Below are positions 45,195 through 57,130 of a stretch of 64,000 nucleotides of DNA, piece after piece (position 1 is the first letter of the stretch; each line of letters begins with the position of its first letter). The translations under genes and the position numbers were made by a program. The notes beneath the pieces were generated by a model that searched no databases, had not been told where the DNA came from, and saw only the letters and a program-made list of their open reading frames with translations. Source of the DNA: Cryptomeria japonica. Lineage: Eukaryota > Streptophyta > Pinopsida > Cupressales > Cupressaceae. The DNA lies in contig NC_081411.1 of assembly GCF_030272615.1 (NCBI RefSeq), positions 153,999,971-154,063,970 on the forward strand, read 5' to 3'.

Positions 45195-46315
45195 TGTTGA
45201 CTCTTAATTTTACCTTAAACTTGAACAATCTTATGGGAAATTCAATGATGGGGGACCGATTGCACGAAACTCACTGAATGACCTTCGAGTTTGATAAGCT
45301 AACTCTTCATATAGTTGGGGGAGAAAAGGCGAAAGAGGAAACTTTAAAGCAAATGATCTACACTACTTAGGCGATACGCCAAAGCATTTCAGAATAGTAT
45401 TAATAGCATATAAAACTCAAAGGTATGTAGTTTTCAAAGCACATTCAACAATCTACATGCCCAAAAATGTTTGAGAGAGTAACTCAACAAGAACTCATTT
45501 AACATAAAATGGCATTTAACCATTCATCTAACAGATAACAAGTCTCATGACATAGTTTAATCTGCAGAGTCTCATAGTAAATATCACAAAAGTTAATGGA
45601 TTAGACAACAACACAAAAGTTAATATGTTAAGCTTCAAATAAAATCATCACAAAGGCCATAGGCACAATTTGAAACAATTATCATTCACCAAATTTCATT
45701 AATGTAAAGGCTTCTTAATGAGCCAAAGTTTTTTTTAAAACTCTCTAAAAGTCTAAACCCCCATAATGAGGAAAACATAAGCATAAATAGAGCCTCTGGC
45801 TCACTAACAACTTGCAACATCGAGATCCTTCCAACAATCACTTCTGACCAGAAAACCTATAGTGGCACACCGTGAGGTCATACCTAGCAAAATCACCCCT
45901 GAAGTTTTTATTTCCACTATGACGTGGCAACCCCTGGACCTTCCCAACAAGAAAATCGTGATCCAAATTGCAGCCTGATTCATGAACTATCATGGAGGAC
46001 ACGCGACAACTCAGGGGAGAACCAAAAATGGGCATCGAGAGACCATCCGATCACGCAACGCGGAGAGACCAAGTGTCTTTACCTTTATGCGATGGATGGT
46101 GGGGCTGAGAGGAGTGCCATGTCATAAAAACCCACGCCACATGGCAACTTCGTGTTCCTCCAAACTCTAAATGAGAAAAGTGAGCGATCAGACGCAACAT
46201 CGAGACAACACCTAGCTCACATATTTTGTACAGGGAGCATAGCAGGAAAATCAAAAAGGAAGGGCACCACCTGATCAAAATGCCACCTATGGACAACTTC
46301 AAAATAATATTAACA
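45195..46315 (-). repeat. 5' LTR of element E
   Basis: 1121 bp, TGTTGACTCTTAATT to ATATTAACA, aligned along its length with 31843-32962. Followed by CACAC, the presumed target duplication. Confidence 0.9.
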
Positions 46316-47850
46316 CACACCGTCCAGGGCTCAACTGCCTCAATGAGACATTCATCTTTATTCACCATAAAACAGATTGTCCCCTCATATTTCTTGACAA
46401 TTTCCTTAGGGATTCTGACCCTCTACTTCATCTTGTCCTAATAAGTCTTGAAGAATGCCCACAATGCAACATTTTGATTGTCCATATTCCCAAGATTATC
46501 AAGACCCTGCTTTATCTATTGGACCACCGGTCTATCAAAAGCCCACTATGATCTACCAGTTCCAAGAATCTTATTCAAGAAGTAAAGTGCCAGACAGATA
46601 ACCAAGGAACCAAATTTTAAGACATGTTTTTTGTCTTGCTTAATTTTCTTCAAATTTATCATCAATTCCTCTAAAAGAACACTACACAGATCATAATGAG
46701 CATCTTCCTTAACCATCTGGTAGGCTGCATGGATGGTCATGTCAGATATTGAATTTAGTCAATTAGATTGATATACCTTATAACAATGACCATCACAGCA
46801 AACTTGACATCATCATCCTTGATTGTGTTGATCTTCATTGAATACCCATCAAATTCTACATCAGTTAGCTTGTTGGCCATCAGGTTTGTGACCTTCTAAA
46901 GCCCTAGCTTGTCACTGGTTTGACTCAAACAAGTTACCGCCCTAATTTCCTCTGAAGTGATCTTATAGGGTTGGTCAAGCCATATAAACTTTGCATGAAT
47001 TCTGCTCAACACATACCTCACCTATTCATTTTCATCGAATGATGGAAAGTTCGCAAACTAGATGAAACCCTTTCTCTGCAACTACACAAATTTTGGCTTG
47101 GGGTTACCGATTTCATCCATGATACTATCAGTATAGAGGTCCAAAATTTCCTTAGTGCAAGTTTCCTCGATATCACAATGAATATAGGCTCATACATCAT
47201 CTACATACAGAACTCTGTGTGGAACAAAAGAGAAAGCTCCAACTGAGTCATCCTCTATGGATTTGTATGAGTGCTTCTTAAACACAGGATGGGTTCTATC
47301 CTTGACCTCAACAACCAGCGGTGTAGCAATAGAAGAAGAGGATTCCATCTCAAATTTTTAGAAATGCTCTTCGAGAAATACCAACTAACCATCGAATGCC
47401 CTAGATCACTTGCTAGATTGCTTTTAGCTCTTTGATCACCTGGAAGTCTTGATCACCTTGTTTTGCAGCTCGAAAACACTATTCACAAAAGAAATAATAA
47501 CTCTCATATTTTCCCTTTTAACTTAGCAAACCCTAATTTCACTTTGAAATAAATGTACCTCAGATATCCAACTGGATGCGTGCAACTACCGGATGTTGAA
47601 ATCAGCCATCTAAATCCCAAATATCAACTAAAATTGAATTCTTGCCATTTGTAATCTATTGAATATAGATCTCATCAAGGGGTACTGCAAGATTTGCATG
47701 AATTTGCCTCCTTCTAAGTCCAAACGCCCTAGTTTCTGGTTGAAGGTTCTGCATCGGATTCAGGTACAGATCCACCATCTGTCTTAGATTCATCTTTCTT
47801 TACCCACATCTTCTTATTTTGATCTCTAATCTCATCAACCTTTTCTTTTC
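46316..47850 (-). pseudogene. Element D, conserved non-pol domain
   Basis: The - strand text KFIWLDQPYKITSEEIRAVT, KINTIKDDDVKFAVMV, KHVLKFGSLVICLALYFLN, RIPKEIV-type and CFMVNKDECLIEAVEPW forms a continuous domain. It stays in phase across the junction with E into PMDYEVDARNLDAYA. From memory, similar WLD.P...FGSLVICL proteins occur widely in plant retroelement annotations without known function; a profile search is needed. Stops between GRS and WAF and after RPVVQ are TAG at likely Gln codons. No catalytic motif is seen. Confidence 0.6.
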
Positions 47851-47859
47851 CCTTTTCAT

Positions 47860-48598
47860 CTAATTTGTTTTTGTATAGCACCGATTATAAATATGTCCAA
47901 ACAAGCCACAAGCATAGCATCTTTTGTTTTGAAAGTTATTCATTACTTCTCTACACATATTTGCCTTGTGTCCAAAATTATTGCATATGAAACATTCACC
48001 GGTAAAGGTAGAAATGGTATTCATGTTGTTCATCACATTGTTATTGTTCATCATTCCATTATTCATCCTACTTCTGCATTGACTCGCCATATGACCAAAC
48101 TTATTGCAACAAAAACATCTACCATTGAATTTATGAGCATTAGGTTGTCTTACCAAAGGATTCTTTCTCTTCTTATGATCAGGTTTTGCATTGCCTTGTC
48201 CAGATCCAGAGGATTCACCTTTCTCAAATCCTAGGCCTCGCATATCCTTTCCATGTCTATGACTTTCCAGCATCTCATCAAGCCTTGTTGAGCTACCTTT
48301 GAATTTGTCTTTGTATTCATTGGCAGTAGCAAGTTCATCCATCAAGGTAGCAATCTGTCTTTCAATTTCTTGACCATTATTTCTTGATTGTGTCAACTCA
48401 AAATTCAGCTGATCATTCTCATAGGTAAGCCTGAAGCATTCATCAACTCTTTCCTTCAATAATTGTGCCAAATTATCTTCATTATTCTTTCGGTCCTCAA
48501 TCTCCTTAGTTAGCCTCATCACAATGGATTGCATCTCATTCTTCAAAGCAAAATTATCTCTCTCAAGCTTGTTAACTTCATCAGTTTTGTCACAGAAA
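47860..48598 (-). pseudogene. Element D, coiled-coil and triple zinc-knuckle protein
   Basis: Open over about 245 codons. A coiled coil (DEVNKLERDNFALKNEMQS, RLTYENDQLNFELTQS) precedes a Gly/Ser/Lys linker and three CCHC knuckles: CFCCNKFGHMASQC, CFICNNFGHKANMC and CYACGLFGHIYNRC. This matches the C-terminal half of a copia-like Gag that binds nucleic acid. The N-terminal half is missing: the text is cut by solo LTR F and resumes only briefly at 49863. Confidence 0.75.
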
Positions 48599-49857
48599 TG
48601 AACCCCCCAAAATATTACAATGTTGGCACTTGTGCGATTGCATGAGATCCAAAGCAAAATTCAACAAAACAAGTATTTTGGCACCTAAACAAAGTCAAAA
48701 TTTTAAATTGCAAAGAAGAGATCAAGTCAGCCAGCACTTTGAAAGTTATTTTTATTCATACTAAATCAGGTCGGCCTTGTATCTTTATCCTAGATCACAT
48801 ATAAAGGGAGGTCAATTCAAACATTTTTCTCTCCATTAGTGGCAGGTCAGTGAATTATTCCAGCAGGGCAAGGAATTTCATCAGCATATTTGCGAATTTC
48901 ATCCAGCCTATAGATGAAATTCATTATTGAGGGTGCAGGTTGTTGAAATGATAGCTAGTTCGGATCAAATATAAGTATTACTTGTATTGGGCTGGACCCA
49001 AATGCATTATGTAACTTGTAACCATTAAGGATGTTGATATGTGTATGTAACTTGCAAATATGAAAATTGGGTGTGACCCATAATGTAACTTGTGGGTGAA
49101 TAATTGGCCTATCGGCCTTAGTCACATTAAATGTGCAAAATTAAATATAACTTGTAATTTGGTTTGGCCCTATAATGGGTGATGTAACTTGTGGATAGGG
49201 CTAACCCTATATTGAACATTGTAACTTGTAAATGCAATGGGGCTGATCCTATATTGGGCTCCAAGTTTAGGTCCTCATATTTTTATTAATTGATTATCCT
49301 TATGAGCCGACCTAGGATGAATTAGGTGGCCAAGATCACATATATATACAAGGTTCATTCATTCATCATTACATACAATGGAAGACATCAAATTACATCC
49401 TTGATCAGCAGCGAAATTATCTAGTCAGTGAATATAACTACAAGGACAATAAATTGCATCATAAAGATTAGCGAGCATGTCCCTATGGTAGCGAATTCAT
49501 CTCCAAGAACAACAAACTAATCCTGAAGCAGCGGTTATCATTCATGGTTAGCGAATTGACTCCTTGATCAATGAATGGTCCTATGATCAGCAACAGCAAA
49601 TCATGGTCCTATGATCAGCAGCAGCAAATCATCTTCAGTCAAGTATATTGCAAATAATTTTATCATACTGATGTGTATATGTTGATGTTCATATTACTTC
49701 AAGTGTTGAAGTAAACTTGTAAAGTCACATATTGATTATTGCCCAATATAAACTGAGATTAATTGTTAGGTTTTTCACCTCCAAGAGGGAGGTTTTCCCA
49801 AGGTACTCTTGTGTTTTGTGTGTTCATTGTGTTATTTCTGATTATTGCACATTCCCA
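48599..49857 (+). repeat. Element F: solo LTR
   Basis: 1259 bp, TGAACCCCCC to ACATTCCCA, flanked by the exact duplication AGAAA (48594-48598 and 49858-49862). A TATA-like ACATATATATACAAGG is at about 49330-49345, and a U5 hairpin (CACCTCC...GGGAGGT) at about 49785-49800. Inside, ATGTAACTTGT recurs about six times at 49010-49240, and a 27-bp unit with CCTATGATCAGCA is duplicated at 49578-49630. No partner LTR or internal region is present, so it arose by LTR-LTR recombination. Confidence 0.85.
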
Positions 49858-49862
49858 AGAAA

Positions 49863-50431
49863 TTCCATCCTCAAACACAGCAAAATAGCAATTCAAATTT
49901 AGATGCAGGTTGTGCCACGTCATCTCCAACATTTGAACTTGACGTAGATCACTGCCAAACCAAAAATCATTACTAGTTAAGAGAAATCTTTACTAGTCCT
50001 TAAACCCTTCTTAAACCTTAGCAAAGATACAACAAAAATCATAAACATGACTTTTGGTTGTCACAATATGATGCAGTTCCAGTCAGATACATATTACAAT
50101 GATACAAACTCACAGTCCAAACCGCAACACTTCAATCATCACCAATCACCAGATCCAATCAAAACATTCATCGTTTACCAATTAAGGTCCTAATTCCTAG
50201 TTCACTATCTATAATACCCGCACCAAAAAGACTAATATGACAAAATACAACATAGGTAAATATTAGTAGCCATGAATAAACATCATTTTCCATCAATGAC
50301 AATACAAATAATTGATCAAAGTCATCCAATCATGCAATCTCAATCTCCTCATCACAATGTCATCACCAACATTTTTTTACTGGTTCAATCATCATTCTCC
50401 ATCTACATCATTTATGCCAATCATGTTAACA
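49863..50431 (-). repeat. 3' LTR of element G, U3 part
   Basis: The LTR begins on the - strand with TGTTAACATGATTGG at 50431, next to the polypurine tract. The U5 end expected to match TGTTAATC at 55003 is missing. The overlap with the right copy is too small to align. Confidence 0.6.
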
Positions 50432-50703
50432 TTATCCTCCTTTGGCATTGATGGAAACACCATCATAAACCAACATTCTCAACTCATACTGTTATGCTAT
50501 GTTTTGGAACTTTTCTGCAACTCTTCTATGTTGCACCTCATATGTCGGTTACACTTCATCTGAAATGTCTGATATAATGTCTCCCCCTTTTTATTAAACA
50601 TCTCTTCTGGGTCATATTACTTCTCCCTTCTCTTACAGTTCTTCTCTCCTTATCTATTATAGTTCTTCTCCCCCTTTGACAACAATGCCAAAGGTGCATA
50701 TTG
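50432..50703 (-). promoter_or_regulatory. Two polypurine tracts of element G
   Basis: Terminal CCAAAGGAGGATAA at 50432-50446 and internal TTGTCAAAGGGGGAGA at 50677-50695, each within the phrases CATCAATG and GGCATTGTTG shared with C and D. Confidence 0.65.
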
Positions 50704-50821
50704 TCTTCATCATCTCTGCAAATCTCATCAAAGTTGTTCCCCCTATGGAGTAGCCTACATCTCATCAATCCACAATGAAGAATAATCATTAAGTCCACTG
50801 GATTGATGCATCACCTACATC

Positions 50822-51358
50822 CTAGTTCTTCTTTTGTAGGGGTCTGACCCCTAATTTACCTCTGAGGTACTCAAAGGTAGTCTTTGATAATGGTTTAGTG
50901 AAAATGTCTGCAAGCTGCTCTTTGCTTGTCACATACTCCATTCTAACTAGTTTTACATGTACTCTCTCCCTTATAAAATTATATTTCAATTCTATGTGCT
51001 TTGTTCTTGCATGTAACACAGGATTTTTTGAAATATAAATTGCACTAGTGTTGTCATAGTAAATAGTTACCGGTTCAGACATATCAAATTTAAATCCTTC
51101 TAGCACATGTCTCATCCAGATTGCCTATGTGCAATTCATTGATGATGCAACATACTTTGCCTTTGCTGTTGACTGAGAAACACAAGTTTTCTTCTTACTT
51201 GTCCAAGCAACCAATCTACCTCCAAGAAGAAAAGCTCCACCGGTAGTATTTTTCTAGTCATCAATATTGCCTGCCCAATCTGCATCAATAAACACATTCA
51301 AGGAAAAATCACCTTTATAAGGATACCATAAACCATAATCTATTATGCCTTTCAAGTA
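50822..51358 (-). pseudogene. RNase H of copia element G
   Basis: The - strand carries FIDADWAGNIDD, GGAFLLGGRLVAWTSKK, SQSTAKAKYVAS, EPVTIYYDNTSAIYISKNP and TSKEQLADIFTKPLSKTTFE, then a stop at 50822. The pattern is that of copia RNase H. Several stops and shifts occur before 51115. Confidence 0.85.
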
Positions 51359-52440
51359 TCAGAATATCCTTTTCACCGCTACCAAGTGAGTCTCCTTGGG
51401 ATCCTTTTGAAATCTAGCAACCAATCCAATAGCATGTGCAATATCAGGCCTGCTATGAACAACATAATGCAACTTACCAATCATGGACATGTATTCTTTC
51501 TCATCAACAGATGGTGAATCATCTTGTTTAGACAACTTGCAGCCTGCCACCATCAGAGTACCAACCAGTTTACAATCCTCCATACCAAATGTTTTCAACA
51601 CCTCTTTAACATACTTTAATAGATAAATATTCCACCATCCAGTTGTTGGACCTGCAACCCACTAAAAAATTTAATTTCACCAATAAAAGACATTTCAAAT
51701 TCTTTCTTCATCTCCTAAGAAAAAGCCATACACAAATCATCATCACTGCCAAAGATTATATCATCCACAAAAACTTCATCTATCAGCATTTTGTCTCCAT
51801 TCGTCTTAAGATATATGTTATTGTCCTCACTAGTACGCTGGAATCCTATCTTGATCAGATGTACATGCAATCTCTCATACCATGCTCTTGGTGCCTGCTT
51901 CAATCCATGCAGTGCCTTATGTAGCTTGCAAACTATATCTTTATTCTCAATCAAAGAAAATCAATCGATTGTTCTATGTACACTTCTTCCTCAAGGATGC
52001 CATTAAGAAAAGTTGATTTAACATCCATCTGGTAGACCTTAAATCCTTTAAAAGCAGCAAAGCAAGTAGCATTCTTACTTCTTCTAATCTCGCCACTGGT
52101 GCAAAGGTTTCACCATAGTTTTCACCTTCTTCTTGTGCATAGCCTTTGCATACCAACCTTGGTTTATTCCTCACAAATTTTCCTTCTTCATTTAACTTGT
52201 TTCTAAAGACCCATTTAGTGCCAATCACATTCTTATCTTCCAATCTAGGAACAAGTTTCAAAGTCTTTTTTTTCTCTATCTGATCCAATTCCTCATTCAT
52301 TGCATTAATCTAGTCATCATCCTTTAATACCTCTCTCACTATTTTAGACTCAATAGTAGAAATCAGACAGGAGTTTTCTCTGATTTTCTTCCGTGTTTAT
52401 ACACCAGCTTTTTTATCTCCAATTATTTGGTCTTCTAAAT
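51359..52440 (-). pseudogene. Reverse transcriptase of copia element G
   Basis: Fragments in two frames: [51 protein letters not shown], catalytic FVDDIIFGSDD, and IGKLHYVVHSRPDIAHAIG. Compared with C this last block is intact. Frameshifts lie near 52030 and 51680. Confidence 0.87.
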
Positions 52441-52694
52441 GATTCAGTCTGACATACCTTGGTATTACCGGTTTCGGTGTTGTGCCTTCTGCTTCATGTT
52501 CTTCATCTTATTCATCGCTTTCTTCTTTTACCAGTTGAGCACCTATTTTTGTATTTTCCTGCTCATCATTCTTTTGCACTTCCGGTTCTATGAACACAAG
52601 TCTTTCTTCATCATTCTCAAGCTCAGATCTGATGGTTCCATCAGGTTTCTCAAAGAGTTCATCTACCTTCACATTTACACTCTCAATAATCTTC

Positions 52695-53500
52695 TCAATT
52701 CTCGTTATAAAATTTAAATGCCTTACTCTTTGTAGAGTAACCAAGAAAAATACCTTCATCACACTTTGCATCAAACTTTCCAGTGAAATCATCATGTTTA
52801 ATAAAACATTTACTCCCAAATATTTTGAAATAACTTACATTACGAGTCTTTCCATGCCATAATTCATAAGGTGTTTTGTTTTTACCTTTCTTGACAAGTA
52901 CCCGGTTCAAAGTATATACAGCAGTGCTAACTACTTCTCTCCAAAATATCTTCAGTACTTCACCTTGAATCAACATTGTTCTAGCAACTTCAACAAATGT
53001 TCTATTCATTCTCTCTGCTATTCCATTTTGTTGTGGAGTTCTAGGAGTTGACATCTGCCTCTTAATTCCCTGTTCATCACAGGACTTCACAAACTCATCA
53101 GAAGTAAATTCACCTCCCCGGTCAGATCTCAAACATTTCAAATTGTTCTCGGTATGTTTCTCAACTAGAGATTTAAATGCTTTAAATTTACTGAATGCCT
53201 CATACTTCTCTTAGAAATGTTACCCACATCATTTTGGGAAAATCATCAATAAAGATCATAAAATACTTATCACCATAATAGCTCTTAGTCTTCATAGGAC
53301 CACAAAGATCAGTATGAACCAAATCAAGATTTTTTTCTGAAGAGAAAGACTTACACTTAAGAGATACAGAAGTCAAATTACTCATCTGATTCCTTGCAAT
53401 GCACATTGTCCATTTTCACAAGCTGGGGAAAACCTCTCACAATACTTGATTTACTAACTTTAATCAAATTGTCAAAATTCACATGACAAAATCTCTTGTG
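52695..53500 (-). pseudogene. Integrase of copia element G
   Basis: The core is recognisable: LVHTDLCGPMKTKSYYGDK with the first Asp, KCLRSDRGGEFTSDEF with the second, and PQQNGIAERMNRTFVE with the Glu. The C-terminal part reads KTPYELWHGK and FKIFGSKCF. A frameshift near 53180 splits the core. Confidence 0.87.
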
Positions 53501-54933
53501 CTACAAGCAACTCTCTTCTATCTTTTCCACCAAACAATTATTCACATTAGTATTCAGATGAAAAATATTACCTCTTGTCTGCTTTCCAGTAACAATTAGT
53601 TCACCATTGTTTCCAAGAATCCTGCACACTCCACTTTTGAATTCAAGCAAATATCCCTTATCATTTAATTGACCAACACTTAAAAGGTTATATTTTAATC
53701 CATCAACCCAAAAGACATCATCTGCATTACTCTTCCCATTTAATGAAATTGATCCTTTAACTTTAACCATGCAAGGAGAGTTATTGCCAAATCTTACAAC
53801 ACCTCCATCAAACTCTTCAAGGGATAAGAACTTACTATTGTCACTAGTCATGTGGTGTGAGCAACCACTGTGTATTATCCATTCATCACTGCTATCCATG
53901 TGAGACACCGATGCCTTCTCATCAGTCAGGTCTTCCTTCACAGCAACAAACACTATCTCCTCATTGTCATCTTCTTCTAATTCTTCATCAGTTACTCCTT
54001 CATCAACTGCAACGTAATAATGTCTCTTTCCTTTTCCTTTGAATTTCTTGAACTTCTCTTTCTTATAAGTGTTAGGGCAATTAGCAGCTATGTGTCCAAT
54101 TTTACTACAAGAGAAACACTTCAAGGGTAGTTTACCTTTATATTTACCTGTTCCTCTAGGGAATCTTTTAGCCAATAATGCCTCAAGTTCCAACAGATGA
54201 TGTTCTTCGTCACCATCACCTCTGCTACCACCATGACTAGACCTGCAGTCATGATTATGACAAATATCTTTTCCTTTCCTTAGTGATGTACTGATTACAT
54301 AAGCCTTAAAAACAGATTCGAAAGGTTTAGAAACAATATTATCAAAACTATTTTGCTCAAATGCAGTCAACTTTCCAATAAGAGAATCAACAATGACTTT
54401 ATCTTTAGAAATAGATCTCGGTTCTTGAATTGCAGAAACTGTGATAGAATATTTTGGTAAAAGAGTTCTAAGAATTTTACTGACAACAATATCTTCATCA
54501 ATTTTACCTTCAGCACTCTTTATACCACCTACAACTTCCTTAATCCTTTGACCATATTGTGTTATGTTCTCACAATCAACCATTTTCATATCATCAAATT
54601 TACCTCTTAACTTTCTTCTTTTGCCCTTTGTACATGTTCATCTCCTCCATAAATTAATTTTAATGTCTCCCATACCTCATTTGCAGTCTCTAATCCATGA
54701 ACATCAATATATTATGAGTCAAAAAAAGTACTTACAATTGCTTCAAGGGCCTAGATGTTTTCTTGTTATTATTTAAGTTCATTTAGTGTCAAGGGGTTGG
54801 TGGTAGGAGCAACATACTTGGTTACCACATTATTACAATACTTAGATCCCATTCCTTTAATGTAGATCTTCATTTGATCACTCCATATTCGGTAGTTGTC
54901 CTTGGTAAACTTGGCACCCTCCTTCTTCATCAT
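53501..54933 (-). pseudogene. Gag and protease of copia element G
   Basis: Start ATG at 54933 (MMKKEGAKFTKDNYRIW). The Gag part to about 54600 has stops and a frameshift. From 54589 the frame is open for 362 codons with Gag C-terminus, zinc knuckle CFSCSKIGHIAANC (about 54070-54110), protease, and GAG-pre-integrase (NLLSVGQLNDKG). The protease triad reads HSG in EWIIHSGCSHHM instead of DSG, so it is inactive. Confidence 0.87.
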
Positions 54934-54989
54934 CTTTCACATGATCTTTCCCTCAAGTTGTTAGGCTTTCTACACATAGAGGACCAACG

Positions 54990-55002
54990 CTCTGATACCA
55001 AT
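54990..55002 (-). promoter_or_regulatory. Primer binding site of element G
   Basis: The - strand reads TTGGTATCAGAGCG two bases after the LTR end TTAACA. Complementary to initiator tRNA-Met, as in C. Confidence 0.85.
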
Positions 55003-55572
55003 TGTTAATCTTAGAAGATCTGGTTAATACTAAGAGGGGGGTGAATAAGTATTAACAACAATTTCAATCTTAAAACTCAACCTTATAAAACTTTATCAAA
55101 TCAACCATAAAGCGGTAATAAATCCATTTAAGAATACCGATAACTCCTACTAATCATCTGCTAAAGTGATTTATCATGTATGCACATTAAGTGTTCATTT
55201 ACCATGCATTAACTGAAAATGTATCATAACAACACATCAAATACATTCACCATATGAACACTATGTTTTTTTCATGTGGAAACCCAAATAGGGAAAAACC
55301 ACGGTGGGAATTGGTACCCACAAAAATTTGCACTCTTTCAGAATGTGCCATGTTAGGAGCCTAGCCCGGTTAGGAGCTTACAAATATGTCCTGTTAGGAG
55401 CTTACAAATATGTCCTATTAGGAGCCGACCCTGTTAGGAGTCACTTGATTAAGGGATTTACATAATGAGCCCTGTTAGGAGCTTTGACCTATTAGGATCA
55501 ACCTCGCAAGAGGATTTATAACTCAGATGTTGAGCCACCTTGTTAGGGGATTTACAATGTACGGCATGTTAG
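55003..55572 (-). repeat. 5' LTR of element G, U5/R part
   Basis: Starts TGTTAATC on the + strand next to the PBS. It has the G run before TGAATAAG near 55033 and the hairpin GTGGAAACCC...GGGAAAAACCAC at about 55277-55303, then repeats of GTTAGGAGC. It is cut by the LTR of H at about 55573; the remainder must lie beyond the window. Confidence 0.7.
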
Positions 55573-56608
55573 TGTGTGTGTGAAAAGTGGACATGTATCT
55601 GTATATGGAATACACAACACTTCAATTAAGTCATTAGATGCATGGTTAGTAAATAAATAATCAATGAATAATAAACCATTACAAAGCGACCTATTGCCTT
55701 CTAGTAAATACGAGTTTAGATTGCTCTCAAATTGCTAAGCTATCCAGTGACTAGACGACATCTAAACGAAAGAATTTTAATCCATATGAGCATGGATTTA
55801 AGCTAGATGAATGCAAGGTTTAAGCTAGATATGCAAGATTTGCAAGATTTAATCTAACATGATTTAAGCAATATATGAATATTTAAACTGGATGATTTAA
55901 TGAATATGAAACAACTAATATGCAATATCTCAATGCAAATTCTTAATGAACCTAGAGCAAAAATAGCATAATAACAATATATTCTCCAGGATCCTTGAAT
56001 GAGAGATGAGAGCTTGAATTTATAGAAAATTCAGAGAGAAACCAACGGCTGGGATCAAATGATAATGAGCAGTCAAGATTTTCCAAGAGGAAGCACAATC
56101 CAGGTGAATTCATGTGATTGGCTGCTTTTCTCAGCTTTAAAGGAAATTGAACTAAAATTAAGATAAAATCAGAAAATATTGATTTATTCTCTATTTCATT
56201 CAATTTTAATATCTAAATGTTTTAATTGCTTTCTTTGAGATTATTTATCAATTTTTAATTTGTTTTTCAAGATTATCTCCATTTGATTTCTTTTCTCAAT
56301 TTTTAATTATTTTTTGTCAATTGATTCATTTTTTGATGATTTAATGGTAAATTGATTTATTTTATTAAATATACTAGGATATTCAATAAAATAAATAAGA
56401 TAATTATTTAAAAATGATTTACTTGGAATGATCAATTAATTAAATAAATATTTAATTAATATTGGTTGATTAATTTGCCATGTGACATTTGTGATTTAAG
56501 AAATTAATTGTGTGCTCAAGATTAAATTAATTGCCTTTGGTTAGGACTTTGGTGATGTTGTCGAGATTAGAGGCTCGTGGTTTAGATGACTATTTTTAGG
56601 GTATTACA
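55573..56608 (-). repeat. 3' LTR of element H
   Basis: The right end (GGGTATTACA at 56608) is fixed by the adjacent polypurine tract. The left end is inferred at TGTGTGTGTGAAAAGTGG by similarity to the end of B (TGTATATGGTGAAAATGG). A - strand TATAAAT lies at about 56018-56024. The part 56330-56470 is rich in AT palindromes, as in B. Confidence 0.65.
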
Positions 56609-56622
56609 TTTTACCCTCTTTG
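56609..56622 (-). promoter_or_regulatory. Polypurine tract of element H
   Basis: The - strand reads CAAAGAGGGTAAAA directly before TGTAATACCC. Same position and nearly same sequence as in B. Confidence 0.82.
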
Positions 56623-56689
56623 AATTAATGTGCGAGCAGCGCGTTGGTTCAAAGAAAATTTGATGTCTAGGAGATACCAATTCTGAACT

Positions 56690-57130
56690 TGATTGATCAC
56701 GAACTAGATGAAGAGCGAGGTATTCAACTTGTTTTTGAAGTGATGAAACTGAACAGAATTGATTAAAGCAAAACTGATCCCAAACTTGATTGAACTAGGA
56801 CCAATGAAGAGAAAAGATATCGAACTTGAACTTGATTGATCAAGAAGCGAATCTTACTGATCTAGAACTTGATTCAACTAGACACAGTGAGCGAAGATAA
56901 AACCGGTCTTGTACTTGATTGATCAAGACACAATGAGCGAAGATAAACTGTCCAGCTTGATTCGATGTGATGAAATTGGACACCTACTTAGATTGAGCAT
57001 GATCAAAGATACTCTTTAAACCCTTGATTGAGTTTAAACAAATAATCAACTTGATGAAAAGCGATTCAACTGATTAACGTTAAGAGACTGATTCAAACAA
57101 AGACAATATCAGCTTGATATGAAGCAATGA
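56690..57130 (+). repeat. Degenerate ACTTGATTGATCAAG repeats, element H
   Basis: Phrases such as GAACTTGATTGATCAAGA and CAATGAGCGAAGATAA recur irregularly about eight times upstream of the PMD promoter. A tandem origin is likely. Confidence 0.6.

Larger units (their letters stand above)
31843..46315 (-). mobile_element. Element E: Ty3/gypsy element with relocated RNase H and two extra ORFs
   Basis: LTRs are 31843-32962 and 45195-46315. The flanking pentamers are CATAT and CACAC, which differ by two transitions; the in-frame join of D supports CACAC as the original. On the - strand the order is 5' LTR, gag, protease, aRNH, RT, RNase H, integrase, an ORF on the opposite strand, a long ORF on the same strand, 3' LTR. 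A smaller insertion lies at 40463-40895. The leader after the 5' LTR includes CACGCCCGGTGGGAC, a phrase I associate with plant gypsy leaders. Confidence 0.9.
10996..49862 (-). mobile_element. Element D: pol-less LTR element, split by C, E and F
   Basis: D occupies four pieces: 10996-13007, 30354-31842, 46316-48598 and a short piece from 49858 whose right limit is not resolved. Removing C, E and F joins the pieces into a - strand coding region. The order is zinc-knuckle protein, conserved non-pol domain, charged linker, helical C-terminus, polypurine tracts, 3' LTR. No protease, RT, RNase H or integrase is present in any piece. The 5' LTR and PBS are missing; the right end runs into the partial LTR of G. 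I infer a non-autonomous element that used copia-type machinery, because its LTR and polypurine tract match C. Confidence 0.65.
49863..55572 (-). mobile_element. Element G: Ty1/copia element with all domains
   Basis: On the - strand: partial 5' LTR (cut by H), PBS, gag, protease, integrase, RT, RNase H, two polypurine tracts, partial 3' LTR. It resembles element I closely in gag and integrase. The left LTR lacks its U5 end, where sequence of D begins; the exact D/G boundary between 49863 and about 49920 is unresolved and looks like a deletion joint. All coding regions are frameshifted. Confidence 0.85.
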
